This document shows positions 35,574-37,080 of a stretch of DNA of 37,080 nt, piece by piece (positions within the stretch are counted from its first letter, which is position 1; each line of letters starts with the position of its first letter). The stretch lies in contig CANRJJ010000013.1 of the NCBI GenBank assembly GCA_947630895.1, forward strand, positions 1 to 37,080, written 5' to 3'. The DNA is from an uncultured Wohlfahrtiimonas sp. Lineage in GTDB: Bacteria > Pseudomonadota > Gammaproteobacteria > Cardiobacteriales > Wohlfahrtiimonadaceae. The notes under the pieces are model-generated. The model saw only the letters and a list, made by a program, of their open reading frames with translations, was not told where the DNA came from and made no database searches. The translations under genes and the position numbers were made by a program.

Positions 35574-36080
35574 TTATTCAGTATTTTTTCCTTTTTTTAG
35601 CAAACAAACACTTAGCAAACTACTAAAAAGAATAAACATATATATTCCTATAAATGATATATGAACAGCTCCCAGCCAATCCAACTGCTGGGTTATATAT
35701 ATAAACAAAAGATCATATTTATAATGACTGTTCATTCTAGTATCTATAGTTACAACGCCAGAGTTCCAAACTATCCCTAAAAACACCCCCAAAAAAAGAA
35801 TCCATAAATGTTTGCGTTCAATATGAACAAACTGTATGCAATATTTATAGTGATAGAAAAATGCAAAAGGAGAAAGTAATAATGTAAAACACATAGTCGA
35901 ATAATAAAGTTTTTGATTAATGACCATTCCTGCTTTCACAAAGAAAAATTTATTTAACATTTGAATATTTATTTTATTTTCAAATAGATAGCCCAATAAA
36001 ATACTAAAAAGTAACCAGAAAAAAATGCAAATAGCTACTTTAGTATTATTAATTCTCATTTTTTCAATTTTATTTTTCAT
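35574..36080 (-). CDS. Four-helix membrane protein of unknown function
   Basis: Protein of 168 residues with four likely membrane helices (about 15-31, 60-76, 91-108 and 138-160) and basic ends (MKNKIEKMR, KKGKNTE). The loop between helices 3 and 4 holds TIDTRMNSHYKYD. No family recognised. It is very AT-rich even for this window, and it sits between the real and the decayed ilvE 3' ends, so it may be a recent insertion. A toxin-immunity partner or a small envelope protein are both possible guesses. No good Shine-Dalgarno sequence precedes ATG 36080. Confidence 0.55.
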   Translation of the reverse strand: MKNKIEKMRINNTKVAICIFFWLLFSILLGYLFENKINIQMLNKFFFVKAGMVINQKLYYSTMCFTLLLSPFAFFYHYKYCIQFVHIERKHLWILFLGVFLGIVWNSGVVTIDTRMNSHYKYDLLFIYITQQLDWLGAVHISFIGIYMFILFSSLLSVCLLKKGKNTE

Positions 36081-36133
36081 ATAGAATAAGCCTTTATTAT
36101 TTTTATCCGCATCATAGCTTATGACGAAGTAAC

Positions 36134-36161
36134 AAAAAAACCGACAAATATGCCGGTTTTT
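36134..36161 (-). terminator. Rho-independent terminator after ilvE
   Basis: On the minus strand CCGGCA pairs with TGTCGG (one G-U pair) over a 4-nt loop, flanked by A and T runs of five and seven. It lies 40 bp past the ilvE stop. Confidence 0.88.
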
Positions 36162-36178
36162 ACAAATTCAAAAAATTA

Positions 36179-36290
36179 TAACTTAAAGTTATATTTAGCC
36201 ATTAAACCTTAACAATCCAGCCTTCAGGTGCTTCAATGTCGCCAAATTGAATGCCAACTAACTCATTATAGAGCTTAGTTGTAACAGGAC
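36179..36290. repeat. ilvE-end copy of the direct repeat
   Basis: Intact member of the imperfect direct repeat whose decayed partner is at 35443-35545. It covers the ilvE stop and the last 29 codons or so. The best-conserved core is 36179-36210. Confidence 0.65.
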
Positions 36291-37080
36291 CCACTTCAGT
36301 TTCACTATAAAACACATGGAATTTATCATTTGTTTGAATACCACCAATCGGTGCAATAACTGCTGCTGTGCCACAAGCCCCTGCTTCAGTGAATTGATCC
36401 AATTTATCGAGGTAAATATCACCTTCAATTGCTTCCATACCTAAACGCTCTTTGGCTAGATGCAACAATGAATATTTAGTGATGCTTGGAAGAATGGATG
36501 GCGACGTTGGTGTGATGAATTTATTATCAGCTGTAATACCAAAGAAGTTAGCAGAACCCACTTCTTCAATTTTAGTGTGCGTTGCAGGATCTAAATAAAC
36601 ACAATCTGAGAAGTTACGCTCATTGGCTTCATAACCCGGCAATAAACTTGCTGCGTAGTTTCCACCCACTTTAGCTGCGCCTGTGCCCATTGGGGCTGCA
36701 CGATCATATTCAGAGATAATGAAGTTGGTCGGCGTTAAACCGCCTTTGAAATATGCGCCCACTGGCATACAAAATACTGTGAATAAAAACTCAGGTGCAG
36801 GTCTTACACCGATATTTTCACCCACGCCAATGTACAATGGTCGAATGTATAATGCAGCGCCTGTACCATAAGGTGGCACGTAAGCTTCATTCGCACGCAC
36901 AACTTCTTTGATCGCTTCTACAAACATTTCTTCAGAGATTTGTGGCATACGCAAACGGCGAGCACTTTCATTCATGCGTTTTGCATTCTCATATGGACGG
37001 AACAAGTTAATTGAGCCATCTTTGGTGCGATAGGCTTTTAAACCTTCAAAGCACTGCTGACCATAATGCAAAGCTGTCGA
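36202..37080 (-). CDS. ilvE: Branched-chain amino-acid aminotransferase, 5' end missing
   Basis: PLP-dependent transaminase that makes or degrades leucine, isoleucine and valine. The frame is open to the right edge (the first residues seen are STALHYGQQ), so the start lies outside; 292 residues are present. They show [62 protein letters not shown] with the Schiff-base lysine, [10 protein letters not shown] and [17 protein letters not shown]. This pattern is the BCAT group II type (about 340-365 residues, as in many Gram-positives and eukaryotes), not the shorter E. coli IlvE. It ends with [11 protein letters not shown] and a terminator. The last codons are copied in the decayed repeat at 35443. 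Confidence 0.92.
   Translation of the reverse strand, partial: STALHYGQQCFEGLKAYRTKDGSINLFRPYENAKRMNESARRLRMPQISEEMFVEAIKEVVRANEAYVPPYGTGAALYIRPLYIGVGENIGVRPAPEFLFTVFCMPVGAYFKGGLTPTNFIISEYDRAAPMGTGAAKVGGNYAASLLPGYEANERNFSDCVYLDPATHTKIEEVGSANFFGITADNKFITPTSPSILPSITKYSLLHLAKERLGMEAIEGDIYLDKLDQFTEAGACGTAAVIAPIGGIQTNDKFHVFYSETEVGPVTTKLYNELVGIQFGDIEAPEGWIVKV

Noticed and set aside
1-37080. tRNA, rRNA, CRISPR array, IS element or phage genes
   Set aside because: No cloverleaf, regular spacer array, transposase, integrase or phage structural gene was seen.

Overview
The window is a stretch of AT-rich bacterial chromosome (by eye roughly 35% G+C, not computed) with dense, mostly housekeeping genes. 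The closest recognisable matches are gammaproteobacterial: a CpxR tail and CpxA, SuhB-like and DeoC-like proteins, a YajR-like transporter, RsmI, YraN, LepA-LepB-Rnc-Era, RlmJ, YjcH-ActP, DusA, MurQ-AnmK. Together with a single-chain pyruvate carboxylase this suggests an AT-rich, non-enteric gammaproteobacterium (Cardiobacteriales such as Ignatzschineria or Wohlfahrtiimonas, or Orbales, are guesses). No tRNA, rRNA, CRISPR array, IS element or prophage was seen.

Layout. 1-1412: end of a CpxR-like regulator and its CpxA-like kinase. 1393-4961 (minus): a tight four-gene operon of a YajR-like MFS transporter, a DeoC-like protein, a SuhB-like protein and a secreted DUF2233 phosphodiester-glycosidase-like protein. 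The DeoC-like and SuhB-like proteins have lost key active-site residues. 4994-7653: rsmI, yraN and a CitMHS_2/sodium:proton antiporter-like gene. 7943-9220: a DUF805 membrane protein. 9313-14417: lepA, lepB, rnc, era and rlmJ. 14645-16688 (minus): yjcH-actP acetate uptake. 17067-19000: ilvD, preceded by a 12-codon ORF with eight Ile/Leu/Val codons that looks like an attenuation leader. 19041-19694: no intact gene, but a decayed reading frame on the minus strand. 19695-20297: a membrane-anchored DUF2726 protein. 20328-27116 (minus): rpoD, dusA, a DUF945-like lipoprotein gene, yqeY and dnaG. 27301-30666 (minus): tetR, an exported protein, murQ, anmK and a 58-residue lipoprotein missing from simple ORF lists. 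30828-34310 (minus): pyruvate carboxylase. 34647-36080 (minus): an accessory patch with an Imm11-like orphan immunity gene and an unknown membrane protein. 36202-37080 (minus): ilvE, running off the right edge.

Functionally the window carries translation and ribosome maturation (lepA, rsmI, rlmJ, rnc, era, dusA), replication and transcription initiation (dnaG, rpoD), secretion (lepB), peptidoglycan recycling (murQ, anmK), central carbon supply (actP, pyruvate carboxylase) and branched-chain amino-acid synthesis (ilvD, ilvE).

The least ordinary parts are (a) the four-gene operon with two apparent active-site-deficient enzymes, (b) the putative ilvD leader peptide, (c) a decayed copy of the ilvE 3' end lying about 740 bp from the real one with a membrane-protein gene between them, and (d) a palindrome abutting the rpoD promoter. 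None of these amounts to a demonstrated new defence or mobile system; each is stated with its limits.
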